A stretch of 33,912 bases of DNA from Hyphomicrobiales bacterium (lineage in GTDB: Bacteria > Pseudomonadota > Alphaproteobacteria > JAPOUT01), in contig JAPOUU010000090.1 of the NCBI GenBank assembly GCA_026708505.1, forward strand, positions 1 to 33,912, in the 5' to 3' direction. Position numbers and translations under genes: made by a program. Below, piece after piece: positions 1 through 7,392 of the stretch (positions are counted from its first letter, which is position 1; the number at the start of each line of letters is the position of its first letter). Under the pieces are notes generated by a model. The model ran no database searches. It was not told the origin of the DNA and was given only the letters and a program-made list of their open reading frames with translations.

Positions 1-163
1 AGCCCCTGTGGAACTCGGTGGCACAACAAGACATGAACTGACCATCATAAATTAACTCAAATTCACTCCAAATCAACACCAAACGGCGGCGGGGACTCGG
101 AAGATTCTCCTAAGGAACAAGATTGACAAAACCGAATCCTCGCCGCTTCCATTCCAAGATTCC

Positions 164-250
164 TGATATAATGCGAATGGGCGGCGAGGGAGTTCATTGG
201 AAACTCTCCTTTTAACTCGACTTAATTCTCCCGCCGTTCTTTTCCCCGCA
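164..250 (+). ncRNA. possible small structured transcript with extended -10 promoter
   Basis: A perfect extended -10 (TG-n-TATAAT, 164-172) reads rightward; no good -35 was found. Directly after the expected start (about 179) lies foldable sequence. GGCGG at 180-184 can pair with CCGCC at 231-235. Inside it, 188-194 pairs with 202-208 (one G-T pair, 7-nt loop), followed by TTTT. It could also encode a 14-residue peptide (171-215). It lies beyond the 3' end of the KAP NTPase gene on the opposite strand, so it could be antisense to that message. This is inference from promoter and folding only; the rest of 1-259 shows no convincing gene. Confidence 0.25.
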
Positions 251-259
251 CCGTAAGAA

Positions 260-1672
260 TTAAGTGTTGTGCGCGGGAAGGTTTGGGAGATTATCAATAA
301 GGTTCGTAAGGGTGCGTTGTATGGAACGCCTGTCGTTAAACGAACCTTCCTGCGGAAACCTCCCTAAGTATCTATCGATATCTCTTTGGGACATCTTCGG
401 ATCAACCAAATATCTCCACCAAATGAGTGCCTGTTCTCTCTCTACTATATTTTTGTCACCGTGACGTCTGACAGTCTTATGGCCGTCAATCTTCAGGAAA
501 CCAACGATATCCTCCCATGTCAGATTGTTTTCTTGTGCGCGTTCATATAGGTCCGGGTGCGTCTGCCGCATGATGCAGAAACCTGCTACCACGGGTGGAA
601 TGAACCACCGGGATTCATTTGCCACTGCAGCCGCCAAAACGACATTGGTTAGCGCACGCTCGATCTTGCGGAGAGACAATTCGTGAGCGTTTACCAAGAA
701 TCTAATTTCTTCGAGAACAAGCTCGGCATCTTGGTTGTCTCTAAATTCCGGTTTTAGATTTCGCCATAGATATTCTATATATCTGTCTCGTTTTTTCTGG
801 CTGACATAATTCGGATCCGGCAACATTATCTTTAGGTGATAAAATTTTTCCAAGTATGTGCCGGCATCAAACTCTCCCCCGTATGCCCCTCGGATGGCTG
901 TTTCAAATTGGGGCAAGTCCATGGCGAGAACGAAACAAACGTTCGGTACGGAAAACAGATGCTTCACACGCTCGATTACATCAAGGGCAAACGGAGGACG
1001 GCAACGATCAAGTTCATCCACTATGAAAATCAGAGGCAGAGGATGATGACCTCCCTTTTGCCCTTTCTCGGCGATGGCTTTTGACACGTTCATCAGGGAT
1101 TCGCGAAAACTTTCAAGCAACGCGTGTTCTTCTCTAGTTTTCTGTAGCTTCTCCGAGATGGTGTTTTCAAGAATCTTTTCCGTTTCACTTTCGGCTGCCT
1201 CAACCACGGCCTTAACAGCGTCACTCCCCTTCTGAATATCTTCGAAACTTAGAAGCCCTGCAGTTCCAACGCGCGCCGCGAGGCGAAGTCCGATTGGTGC
1301 GAATGTCTTTCCGACTTGCTTGGCTGTATCTAAGAATATTTTGGTGGGGGAGTCGTCTTCACCTAACGTTTCTTTTGCTAAAAAATGAATTTCGGATGCC
1401 AGTGCCAAGAATGCATCGTCGTGAACATCATTTCCGAACGCATCAAAATACACGACGCTCCCGCCGCGCGCCCTCATCAATCCCGCCCATTGTTTGATAA
1501 ACACGGACTTACCGCTTCCCCATGGCGCATCGAGATTGATGACCAGCGGCTCATCGATATTTGAAACCAGATTCGCCAGGCGCTCGCCGAATTCGCGATA
1601 TCCAAAAATATCATTCTCGGCGGTGAAGCCGCCCTGTTCCGGTATCTCCGGCTCAATTGGAGTGAGACGCAC
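260..1672 (-). CDS. KAP-family P-loop NTPase
   Basis: A 470-residue protein with the architecture of KAP NTPases (PF07693, STAND-like P-loop class). The Walker A motif APWGSGKS is at residues 49-56. The Walker B region LIFIVDELDRCRP lies near 214-226 with D219/E220, followed by the family-typical stretch through FVLAMD (247-252). Residues 150-205 look helical or coiled. Many KAP proteins carry membrane helices inserted in the P-loop domain; none is evident here, so it is probably soluble. The start is GTG, with a GGGG stretch about 10 nt upstream; no better start lies in frame. Base composition looks more AT-rich than the core genes. KAP proteins occur in phage exclusion (PifA) and predicted defence loci, but no partner gene is visible. 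The family is secure; the function is unknown. Confidence 0.85.
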   Translation of the reverse strand: MRLTPIEPEIPEQGGFTAENDIFGYREFGERLANLVSNIDEPLVINLDAPWGSGKSVFIKQWAGLMRARGGSVVYFDAFGNDVHDDAFLALASEIHFLAKETLGEDDSPTKIFLDTAKQVGKTFAPIGLRLAARVGTAGLLSFEDIQKGSDAVKAVVEAAESETEKILENTISEKLQKTREEHALLESFRESLMNVSKAIAEKGQKGGHHPLPLIFIVDELDRCRPPFALDVIERVKHLFSVPNVCFVLAMDLPQFETAIRGAYGGEFDAGTYLEKFYHLKIMLPDPNYVSQKKRDRYIEYLWRNLKPEFRDNQDAELVLEEIRFLVNAHELSLRKIERALTNVVLAAAVANESRWFIPPVVAGFCIMRQTHPDLYERAQENNLTWEDIVGFLKIDGHKTVRRHGDKNIVEREQALIWWRYLVDPKMSQRDIDRYLGRFPQEGSFNDRRSIQRTLTNLIDNLPNLPAHNT

Positions 1673-1710
1673 GTGGACTATCCCCGGTAATTAAAATTAA
1701 CAAAAGGGAA

Positions 1711-1738
1711 TCTATACCCGTCCATACAATCATTGCAA
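1711..1738 (-). promoter_or_regulatory. candidate promoter for the KAP NTPase gene
   Basis: Reading leftward, TTGCAA (1733-1738), a 16-nt spacer and TATAGA (1711-1716) fit a moderate sigma70 promoter. Transcription would start near 1704, about 30 nt before the GTG at 1672. Each hexamer matches consensus at four of six positions. Confidence 0.35.
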
Positions 1739-1869
1739 GAATTGCCGCGGAAGCCCGGAGAGGGTTTCAGGGCGAATCGGGGTGATTCGAAAAATTTTTG
1801 CCGCATTTCCGGGGTTTTTAGGCTTCCTGAAACTGCCCAAATACCGCCGAAAATCCGCCTAGAAATCAC

Positions 1870-1992
1870 ATAAGTGTCCGGATTTACCGGAAAAAGCTTG
1901 AGTTCCAAGAGGAACCGGAACCTGATGGTGGAGTCTGTGAACCAACCCAAAGGGCGCCCCGGCATTTCGGATGATTTGCCGGGGCGTTTTTT
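1870..1992 (+). ncRNA. possible small RNA: three hairpins ending in a terminator
   Basis: No gene was found between 1673 and 2127. Within it, rightward, are three hairpins. The first is TCCGG/CCGGA (1877-1891, 5-nt loop). The second is GTTCC-AAGA-GGAAC (1902-1915). The third is a perfect 10-bp GC-rich stem with a T6 tail (1955-1992). Both flanking genes are transcribed leftward, so this terminator serves no visible protein gene. A short transcript of about 100-120 nt is the simplest reading. No convincing promoter or known RNA family was recognised, so the 5' end is a guess. Confidence 0.35.
1955..1992 (+). terminator. strong rho-independent terminator, orphan
   Basis: A perfect 10-bp stem (1955-1964 pairing with 1977-1986, arms CGCCCCGGCA and TGCCGGGGCG) encloses a 12-nt loop and is followed by six T residues. 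On the opposite strand the stem is followed by CCCTTTGGG, so it terminates only rightward transcription. No rightward protein gene lies upstream. Confidence 0.85.
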
Positions 1993-2127
1993 GCGCGTCC
2001 GGCCCGACGGAATCTCGGCGCGCCGGCGCCGACCCGCGCGGCGCGAGGCCCGCAAAGAGAACCCTCAAGGAAAGAATTTCAAAGTGTGATTGTTTCCCCC
2101 GGCTCAAGGCGCGAAGCGCCGCAAGGC

Positions 2128-3102
2128 TTATTCGGTTCGGGAGCAGGAGCCTCCGCCCAAGACGCAAAACTTTGAGCAATGCGGATGATTCAAACTCACG
2201 GGTCCGAACGCATTCGCCTCGGCCAGGCTTTCGCCCATCTCGAATCGTTCGTCGTATGCCAGCAGAGTGCACGACAGCACGACCGGCTTTTCCGCACCTT
2301 TGCGTTTGACGACCATCCGCGAACTCGCGCACATGATGTCCTCGGGACGTTTGCCTAGAATATCCCAGCAAGCTTCCGTTATTTCCGGGGTGTCCTCTTG
2401 CTCTTCCATCTCGGGGAACAACACCAAACGGGACGGGTCCGTGCAATCAACTTTCCAGCCGCGCTCCGCGCTCAACGAACCATAACCCTCGCGCATGCTC
2501 TCCTCTCCCTCGTCCCAAAGCGTACGCCCGGCTACATCCAGACGAAAGCCGTTTGCGCACAACCAATCAATTCCCTTGACGACCTCGCTCCAATTCTTGT
2601 CGCCGCGCTGCTCGTCGTGCAACTCCTCGCGGTAGTGGTCCAAACTCACGCGCATGTGCAATTTGTCGCCGTATTTCTCCCGCAGCGCGAGCAGGCCCTC
2701 CTGGATGCGCGGGCGCATCATCGGGCGCATGGCGTTCGTCAACATCAACGCCTCAAAACCCCGCGACAAAGTGTCCTCCAGTATCGCAAGCATGTCCGGA
2801 TTCATGAACGGCTCTCCCCCGGTAAAGCCAATCTCCTGCGTTCCGAAATCCCCTCCTTCGATCTCGTCCAAAAACGCGGCGACTTCGTCGGCGCGCAAAT
2901 ACACCAGCGAATCATTCTTCGGCGACGATTTGATGTAGCAGTTCGCGCACTCGATGTTGCAAAGCGTCCCGGTGTTGAACCACAGGGTCGTTAAACGTTT
3001 GAGGGCGACATGCGCCCGGCGGGAACCATCCGCCGTATAGGCGGGGTCGGAAAACTTCAGCGGCTCCGGCGTTACCTCGGCCACACTCGACTGGGTGCTC
3101 AT
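2128..3102 (-). CDS. radical SAM protein with Cys-rich C-terminus
   Basis: A 324-residue radical SAM enzyme. The [4Fe-4S] motif CX3CX2C is C48-C52-C55 (CNIECANC), and the GGEP SAM-binding motif is at 95-98. C258, C278, C309, C313 and C320 form a C-terminal set in the style of SPASM/twitch auxiliary-cluster domains, ending HPHCSKFCVLGGGSC. Such domains often bind a second Fe-S cluster in enzymes acting on peptides or small molecules. The start is the ATG at 3102, which has GGAGG seven nt upstream; an in-frame TTG at 3120 precedes it but lies before the ribosome site. The gene stands alone next to a tRNA, with no precursor peptide or partner visible. Substrate unknown. Confidence 0.85.
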   Translation of the reverse strand: MSTQSSVAEVTPEPLKFSDPAYTADGSRRAHVALKRLTTLWFNTGTLCNIECANCYIKSSPKNDSLVYLRADEVAAFLDEIEGGDFGTQEIGFTGGEPFMNPDMLAILEDTLSRGFEALMLTNAMRPMMRPRIQEGLLALREKYGDKLHMRVSLDHYREELHDEQRGDKNWSEVVKGIDWLCANGFRLDVAGRTLWDEGEESMREGYGSLSAERGWKVDCTDPSRLVLFPEMEEQEDTPEITEACWDILGKRPEDIMCASSRMVVKRKGAEKPVVLSCTLLAYDERFEMGESLAEANAFGPVSLNHPHCSKFCVLGGGSCSRTE

Positions 3103-3175
3103 AAACGAACCTCCTATCAATTACTGTGTAAGACCCTACCACCCCTTCCACAATTCTCCTAATCCGCTAACGGTC

Positions 3176-3203
3176 TTGAACTTTCCGGCGGAGGCGGTAA
3201 AAC
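3176..3203 (+). promoter_or_regulatory. candidate tRNA-Gly promoter
   Basis: TTGAAC (3176-3181), a 16-nt spacer and TAAAAC (3198-3203) precede the tRNA by 11 nt, a sensible distance for a short 5' leader. Each hexamer matches consensus at four of six positions. Confidence 0.4.
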
Positions 3204-3214
3204 TCAAAAACAGC

Positions 3215-3288
3215 GCGGGCATGATGTAGTGGTAGCCTCCCAGTTTCCCATACTGGTCGTGCGGGTTCGATTCCCGCTGCCCGCTCCA
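3215..3288 (+). tRNA. tRNA-Gly (anticodon CCC)
   Basis: A full cloverleaf can be drawn. The acceptor stem is GCGGGCA (3215-3221) with TGCCCGC (3278-3284). The D-arm contains AGTGGTAG. The anticodon stem is CCAGT/ACTGG (3240-3244, 3252-3256) around the loop TTCCCAT, anticodon CCC at 3247-3249. The T-arm is GCGGG-TTCGATT-CCCGC. The discriminator base is T, and CCA is encoded at 3286-3288. It reads GGG codons. tRNA 3' ends are common integration sites, and accessory genes lie on its 5' side, but no duplicated 3' end was seen. Confidence 0.95.
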
Positions 3289-3330
3289 TACTACAAGGGA
3301 AATACCGCGAATTCCGGGGGGATTCCGGCC

Positions 3331-3415
3331 GTTTTTTGGGTAACTACGGCGGTTTTGGGGGAAATTACGGCGTTTCGGGCGTATTTCACCGATATCGGGG
3401 TAAAAGCCCGCGGAT
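3331..3415. repeat. degenerate ~20-bp tandem repeat beside the tRNA
   Basis: Between the tRNA and the ThiE-like gene, short T-runs followed by G-runs recur: G-runs begin near 3338, 3357, 3377 and 3397, spacings of 19-20 nt. The phrase TACGGC(G) recurs at 3345 and 3366. The spacing is about two helical turns. It does not look like a terminator or a coding region. Similar T/G-rich phrasing occurs near 1790-1830 and 32066-32092. Confidence 0.4.
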
Positions 3416-3416
3416 T

Positions 3417-3977
3417 CTACCCCCTCCAGCGCGTAGCCGCCGTTCCCGCCCAGCATCCCCCCCGAAGCCTCCGCCGGCCCTTGTCGTCCACTCCCCCGAG
3501 CGCATAGACCGGAATCCCCCGTCCCCACAGCCTTGCCCATGCCGACGCCCTGGCAGCGCCGAGCGCCTCCGCCCGGGGGTGCGAATCGGTTGCGAACACC
3601 GGCGACAGCATTACCGCATCCATTCCGCTGCGCGAGGCCCGTGCGAGCGCCCCGGGCGAGTGAACGGACCCGGTGATTCGAAATTCGTCAAAAGGCCTGC
3701 GGACGGAGGATCCCTCCCATCTCCATTGCGGCAGGTGAACGCCCTGCGCCCGCACCCGCAACGCGAGAGGAACGTCGTTGGCAACAAGCAGGATCAATCG
3801 CCGGCGGCGGCATAGCGCGGCAACCGATTCGGCGAGCTCTTCGCGTTGCGGATGCCGGTAGTGTCGAAAGACGACTCCGGATGAACGGGGAAGCGTCTCG
3901 AGAATCGGCAGCGGATTCGGGAACCGCGTCTCGTCGGTGACGAGCAGAAAGTCCGGGAGTTTTCTCTTGTTGTTCAG
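3417..3977 (-). CDS. ThiE/TenI-like thiamine-phosphate synthase family protein
   Basis: About 186 residues with the TIM-barrel fold of thiamine-phosphate synthases. Recognisable stretches are the first strand LPDFLLVTDE, GVVFRHY, LLVANDVPLALRVRAQGVHLP, the MLSPVFATDSHP strand that resembles the pyrophosphate-binding region, and the final strand PVYALGGVDD. It matches the short alphaproteobacterial ThiE-like proteins, whose role in thiamine synthesis is uncertain. Homology begins right after the stop of mucR. No ATG, GTG or TTG lies there; a CTG at 3975-3977 overlaps the mucR TGA, suggesting a rare start with translational coupling. The alternative is a GTG at 4079 inside mucR. No other thiamine gene is nearby. 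Family fairly sure, start uncertain. Confidence 0.65.
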   Translation of the reverse strand: MNNKRKLPDFLLVTDETRFPNPLPILETLPRSSGVVFRHYRHPQREELAESVAALCRRRRLILLVANDVPLALRVRAQGVHLPQWRWEGSSVRRPFDEFRITGSVHSPGALARASRSGMDAVMLSPVFATDSHPRAEALGAARASAWARLWGRGIPVYALGGVDDKGRRRLRGGCWAGTAATRWRG

Positions 3978-4381
3978 GAGCGTGATTTCTTTTGCCCGAG
4001 ACCGATTTGTTTGGCGAGTCGCGAGCGTGTGCTGGCATAGCTTTTGGCAACCATCGGATAGTCCGGAGGCAGCCCCCACTTTGCGCGATACTGTTCCGGG
4101 GACATGTTGTATTTGGTGCGAAGATGCCGTTTGAGGGATTTGAATTTCAACCCGTCTTCGAGACAAACGATGTGACTGGACGTGACGGACTTGGAAATCG
4201 GCACGGCCGGCTGCTGCACCGTCTTCGATGAAATCGTCTTTTGTTCGAGTCGCAAAAGGGTTTCATGTGTTTCCTCGATGAGGCCCGGCAGGTTTTTTGC
4301 CGTGACGGTGTGCTTGGTAAGATATGCGGCAACGATCGTGGATGTCATTTGCAGGATGCTGTTATTGCTGTCGTCTTTCAT
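3974..4381 (-). CDS. mucR: MucR/Ros-family transcriptional regulator
   Basis: A 135-residue protein of the Ros/MucR family, DNA-binding regulators of alphaproteobacteria that silence many genes in an H-NS-like way. The N-terminal half (1-65) matches the oligomerisation region. The C-terminal finger reads VCLEDGLKFKSLKRHLRTKYNMSPEQYRAKWGLP, then PMVAKSYASTRSRLAKQIGLG. Of the four zinc ligands known from Ros, only C73 and H86 are clear: D76 replaces the second Cys, and K90/Y91 stand where the last His would be. This is probably a zinc-poor or zinc-free variant, as described for some rhizobial homologues. It overlaps the ThiE-like gene and has its own promoter in the gap after argG. Confidence 0.9.
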   Translation of the reverse strand: MKDDSNNSILQMTSTIVAAYLTKHTVTAKNLPGLIEETHETLLRLEQKTISSKTVQQPAVPISKSVTSSHIVCLEDGLKFKSLKRHLRTKYNMSPEQYRAKWGLPPDYPMVAKSYASTRSRLAKQIGLGQKKSRS

Positions 4382-4412
4382 TTTGTTTCGCTGTGTTGCT
4401 TTGGAAAGATTT

Positions 4413-4441
4413 ACTATAAAGAAGTTTGGATTTCTTGTCGG
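4413..4441 (-). promoter_or_regulatory. promoter for mucR
   Basis: Leftward CCGACA (4436-4441), a 17-nt spacer and TATAGT (4413-4418, five of six matches) lie in the 78-nt gap between argG and mucR. The start would be near 4406, about 25 nt before the mucR ATG. This would let mucR be expressed apart from the upstream argG run. Confidence 0.5.
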
Positions 4442-4459
4442 AGGATATGGCTGTTTTGT

Positions 4460-5701
4460 TTATTTTCCGGAATGTTTCTGGCGCCGTTGCGCAAGCAACC
4501 GCAGACGCAGGGAGTTAAGGCGGATAAATCCTTGCGCGTCCTGATGGTCGTAGACGCTTGTATCGGATTCTTCAAAGGTGACATGCTCTTGCGAATAAAG
4601 CGACATGTCGGACGTTCTGCCGACGATGTGGATGGAGCCTTTGTACAGTTTGACCCGCACGCTGCCTTCAACGCATTCGGCGGCCTTGTCGATGGCGGCC
4701 TGGAGCATTTCGCGCTCGGGCGCGAACCAAAATCCGTTGTAGATGAGCTGCGCGTATTTCGGCATCCAGAGATCCTTGAGATGGATGGCTTCGCGATCGA
4801 GGGTGATGGATTCGATGGCGCGGCGCGCGGCGAGCAGAACGGTTCCGCCGGGAGTTTCATAGACGCCGCGCGACTTCATCCCGACGAATCGCCCTTCGAC
4901 CAGATCAACGCGCCCGATGCCGTTGCTTCCGCCAAGGGCGTTGAGCCGCTCGAGAAGCTTGGCCGGAGACAGGGCAACGCCGTCGATGGCAACAGGGTCC
5001 CCGTGCTTGAATTCAATATCAACGTAAACGGGAGTATCGGGAGCTTCCTCAGGCGAACAGGTCCGGCGATAAACATGTTCCGGGCATTCGACGCTCGGGT
5101 CTTCGAGCAGTTTGCCTTCGCTCGAGGAATGGAGAAGGTTCTCGTCCAGGGAGAAAGGCGCTTCGCCGCGCTGGTCCTTTGAGATGGGGATTTGATGTGA
5201 TTCGGCAAAGCGGAGCAGTTGTTCGCGCGAACCGAGGTCCCAGATTCGCCACGGCGCAATGACTTCGAGTTCGGGCGCAAGGGCCGCGTAGGTGAGTTCG
5301 AAGCGGAGCTGGTCGTTTCCCTTGCCCGTGGCTCCGTGGCACAAGGCATCGGCTCCGGTTTGGCGGGCGATTTCAACTTGCCGTTTGGCGGTTAGCGGTC
5401 GCGCAATGGCGGTGCCGAGAAGATAGACGCCTTCATAGAGCGTATTGGCGCGGAACATCGGAAAGACGTAGTCGCGCACGAATTCCTCGCGGAGATCCTC
5501 GACAAAGATTTCTTTCACGCCGAGGCTCTCGGCTTTTTTCTTGGCTTCGGCCAGGGATTCGCCGCCGGCTTCCTGTCCGATATCGGCCGTGAAGGTAACG
5601 ACTTCGCAGTTGTAAGTTTCCCGCAGCCATCTCAGGATGATGGAGGTATCGAGTCCGCCGGAGTAGGCGAGAACGACTTTTTTCGGTGCGGCTTTTTTCA
5701 T
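4460..5701 (-). CDS. argG: argininosuccinate synthase
   Basis: A 413-residue cytosolic enzyme that joins citrulline and aspartate, using ATP, to form argininosuccinate, the penultimate step of arginine synthesis. The ATP-binding PP-motif AYSGGLDTS is at residues 12-20, followed by ILRWL. Other family signatures are [15 protein letters not shown], the [13 protein letters not shown] stretch and [13 protein letters not shown]. Length fits the usual 400 or so. The ATG at 5701 overlaps the rlmN stop in an ATGA, so the two are probably translationally coupled; a longer in-frame extension to 5749 would lie inside rlmN and is unlikely. No other arginine gene is in the window. Confidence 0.97.
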   Translation of the reverse strand: MKKAAPKKVVLAYSGGLDTSIILRWLRETYNCEVVTFTADIGQEAGGESLAEAKKKAESLGVKEIFVEDLREEFVRDYVFPMFRANTLYEGVYLLGTAIARPLTAKRQVEIARQTGADALCHGATGKGNDQLRFELTYAALAPELEVIAPWRIWDLGSREQLLRFAESHQIPISKDQRGEAPFSLDENLLHSSSEGKLLEDPSVECPEHVYRRTCSPEEAPDTPVYVDIEFKHGDPVAIDGVALSPAKLLERLNALGGSNGIGRVDLVEGRFVGMKSRGVYETPGGTVLLAARRAIESITLDREAIHLKDLWMPKYAQLIYNGFWFAPEREMLQAAIDKAAECVEGSVRVKLYKGSIHIVGRTSDMSLYSQEHVTFEESDTSVYDHQDAQGFIRLNSLRLRLLAQRRQKHSGK

Positions 5702-6849
5702 TGTTGTGAACGACGTATCGGCAGGGTTGTGGATTTGAGTTGTCCGCATGCGGCCATGATGTCTTCGCCCCTGGGCGTTCGCACGGGCGAAGCATATCCG
5801 GCCCTCTGGAGTATAGCCGCGAAACGCTTGATTGCGGAATCCGATGAACGCTTGTAGGGCGCGCCGGGCCAGGGGTTAAAGGGAATGAGGTTTATTTTGG
5901 ACGGAATGTTTTTGAGTAGCCGGAGAAGTTCTTTCGCTTCATCGGGGGAATCGTTGACTCCGTCCAGGAGAACATATTCGAAAGTAATGCGCCTTGCGTT
6001 GGAAAGCCCGGGATAGTTGCGGCAGGCCTCCAGCAGCGTCTCGATGGGATATTTTTTGTTGATGGGAACAAGCTCGTCGCGCAGTTTGTTGTTGGTCGCG
6101 TGCAGTGATATGGCAAGCGAGGTGCCCATTTCCTCGCCGGCTTTCGGGATGGCCGGAGCGATGCCCGCGGTCGAGAGGGTGACCCGCCGTTTGGAAATCC
6201 CGAGACCCTCGCCGTCGGTGGCGATATTAACGGCTTGTTTGACGGCATCGAAGTTATAGAGCGGCTCGCCCATGCCCATAAGTACAATGTTGGACAGGCG
6301 GCGCTCGAATGTCGGAGTCGGCCATTCACCGAGGTAATCCCGCGCAACGAGTATTTGCCCGACAATTTCCGCAGCCGTAAGGTTTCGTGCAAGCCGCTGG
6401 GTTCCGGTATGACAGAAGCGGCAGTTGAGCGTACAGCCCACTTGCGACGAGATGCAGAGCGTTCCACGGCTTTTCTCGGGGATGTAAACGCACTCGACCA
6501 ATGCACCATCGTTCATTTCAAGGAGCCATTTGCAGGTTCCGTCCACGGAGATTTGTTGCGTTGCGATTTTCGCCCGGGAGACGGCGAAGCGCTGCTCAAG
6601 GGCGGCGCGCAACGGAAGCGAGAGATTTGTCATCGAAGCAAATACGTCTTCGCCGTTTACGCCTTGAACATAGATCCACCGCCAGATCTGGGCGGCGCGC
6701 ATATTCGCGTTCTTGCCTTCGGCAACACCGACATCCGCGGCGACAAGCGCCCGTGCAATTTCCTCCCGCGACAAGCCGACGAGTTCTATGCGCTCGAACG
6801 CCACTGCCGGCGGCGCAACGCTTTCGGCAAGGGCTACGGTCATCGACAT
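5698..6849 (-). CDS. rlmN: dual-specificity 23S rRNA/tRNA methyltransferase RlmN
   Basis: A 383-residue radical SAM enzyme that methylates C2 of A2503 in 23S rRNA and of A37 in some tRNAs. The cluster motif CTLNCRFC gives C139, C143 and C146. C132 in LCISSQVGC and C368 in IMAACGQL match the two catalytic cysteines (C118 and C355 in E. coli). [11 protein letters not shown] and the SLHATNN strand are also typical. The gene overlaps the ialB-like stop by 10 nt upstream and argG by 4 nt downstream, so it sits inside a leftward operon. An ATG two codons downstream is an alternative start. Confidence 0.97.
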   Translation of the reverse strand: MSMTVALAESVAPPAVAFERIELVGLSREEIARALVAADVGVAEGKNANMRAAQIWRWIYVQGVNGEDVFASMTNLSLPLRAALEQRFAVSRAKIATQQISVDGTCKWLLEMNDGALVECVYIPEKSRGTLCISSQVGCTLNCRFCHTGTQRLARNLTAAEIVGQILVARDYLGEWPTPTFERRLSNIVLMGMGEPLYNFDAVKQAVNIATDGEGLGISKRRVTLSTAGIAPAIPKAGEEMGTSLAISLHATNNKLRDELVPINKKYPIETLLEACRNYPGLSNARRITFEYVLLDGVNDSPDEAKELLRLLKNIPSKINLIPFNPWPGAPYKRSSDSAIKRFAAILQRAGYASPVRTPRGEDIMAACGQLKSTTLPIRRSQQ

Positions 6850-7391
6850 TTTTTATCGATGGCAGCCAAAGCCTTGGTGACGCCGAGGAGCGAATATGTG
6901 TCGGTGGTAAGAGTCCCGCGCGACGAAGTTCCTTTGATGGTCATTTGATCGCCTTTTTTCATGGCCTCGATGAGTGCGGCTTCTTCGCTGTGCGTGTGCA
7001 TCCAGGCCCAGTGTGCACGCTCCTCGTCTCCTTCCTGCGCACCGGTGTAGAAGGGGAAATCCTCGTTGCCGATTCTCGCGTAAGGTTTGGACTTGGGACT
7101 GAATTTATAGCCGGCCCTTAACGAGACTTCGTTGCGTGTTCCGTCTGCGCGATGCGTGACCGTGAAAAAGACCCGGCCGCGATTGAGACCCGAAGGGCGT
7201 TCGCGTTTCGGCTTGGAGAGTACATAGCAAATCTCCCCGGCGCCGGAGCCGTAGTGATAAACACTCCAGTCGCGATAGGTTTCGGTGAGTTTGGGCGCGT
7301 CGGGAGACTGGGCACGGGCATCGCTAACTGCGAAATTCGCACCAAAGGCGGCGACCGCAAAGAGAGTAAGGAAAAGTTTGATTTTATTCAT
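6840..7391 (-). CDS. invasion-associated locus B (IalB) family secreted protein
   Basis: A 183-residue exported protein of the IalB family (PF06776), common in alphaproteobacteria. The signal peptide is clear: basic MNKIK, a hydrophobic core and likely cleavage after DARA (residue 27). The mature part has [34 protein letters not shown], and the hallmark [21 protein letters not shown], ending KKC; the two Cys may form a disulfide. IalB was named for erythrocyte invasion by Bartonella, but the family is widespread in free-living species and its role here is unknown. A second ATG three codons upstream (7400) overlaps the asparaginase stop; the inner ATG gives a more normal signal peptide. It is embedded in the operon with rlmN and argG. 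Confidence 0.88.
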   Translation of the reverse strand: MNKIKLFLTLFAVAAFGANFAVSDARAQSPDAPKLTETYRDWSVYHYGSGAGEICYVLSKPKRERPSGLNRGRVFFTVTHRADGTRNEVSLRAGYKFSPKSKPYARIGNEDFPFYTGAQEGDEERAHWAWMHTHSEEAALIEAMKKGDQMTIKGTSSRGTLTTDTYSLLGVTKALAAIDKKCR

Positions 7392-7392
7392 A

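Noticed and set aside
121-172. TTGACA (123-128) and TATAAT (167-172) as one promoter
   Set aside because: The spacer is 38 nt; only the extended -10 remains credible.
3215-3288. tRNA-Gly as an island attachment site
   Set aside because: No integrase and no duplicate of the tRNA 3' end was found in the window.
3457-3463. A run of seven C near the end of the ThiE-like gene, as a possible frameshift or phase-variable tract
   Set aside because: The present frame gives a normal family C-terminus (ALGGVDD...RRLRGGCWAGTAATRW) and stops at once, while a +1 frame would run through the tRNA.
6235-7121. Long open frames opposite rlmN, rho, mnmG, mnmE and other genes
   Set aside because: They are antisense shadows of well-supported genes and show no family signatures.
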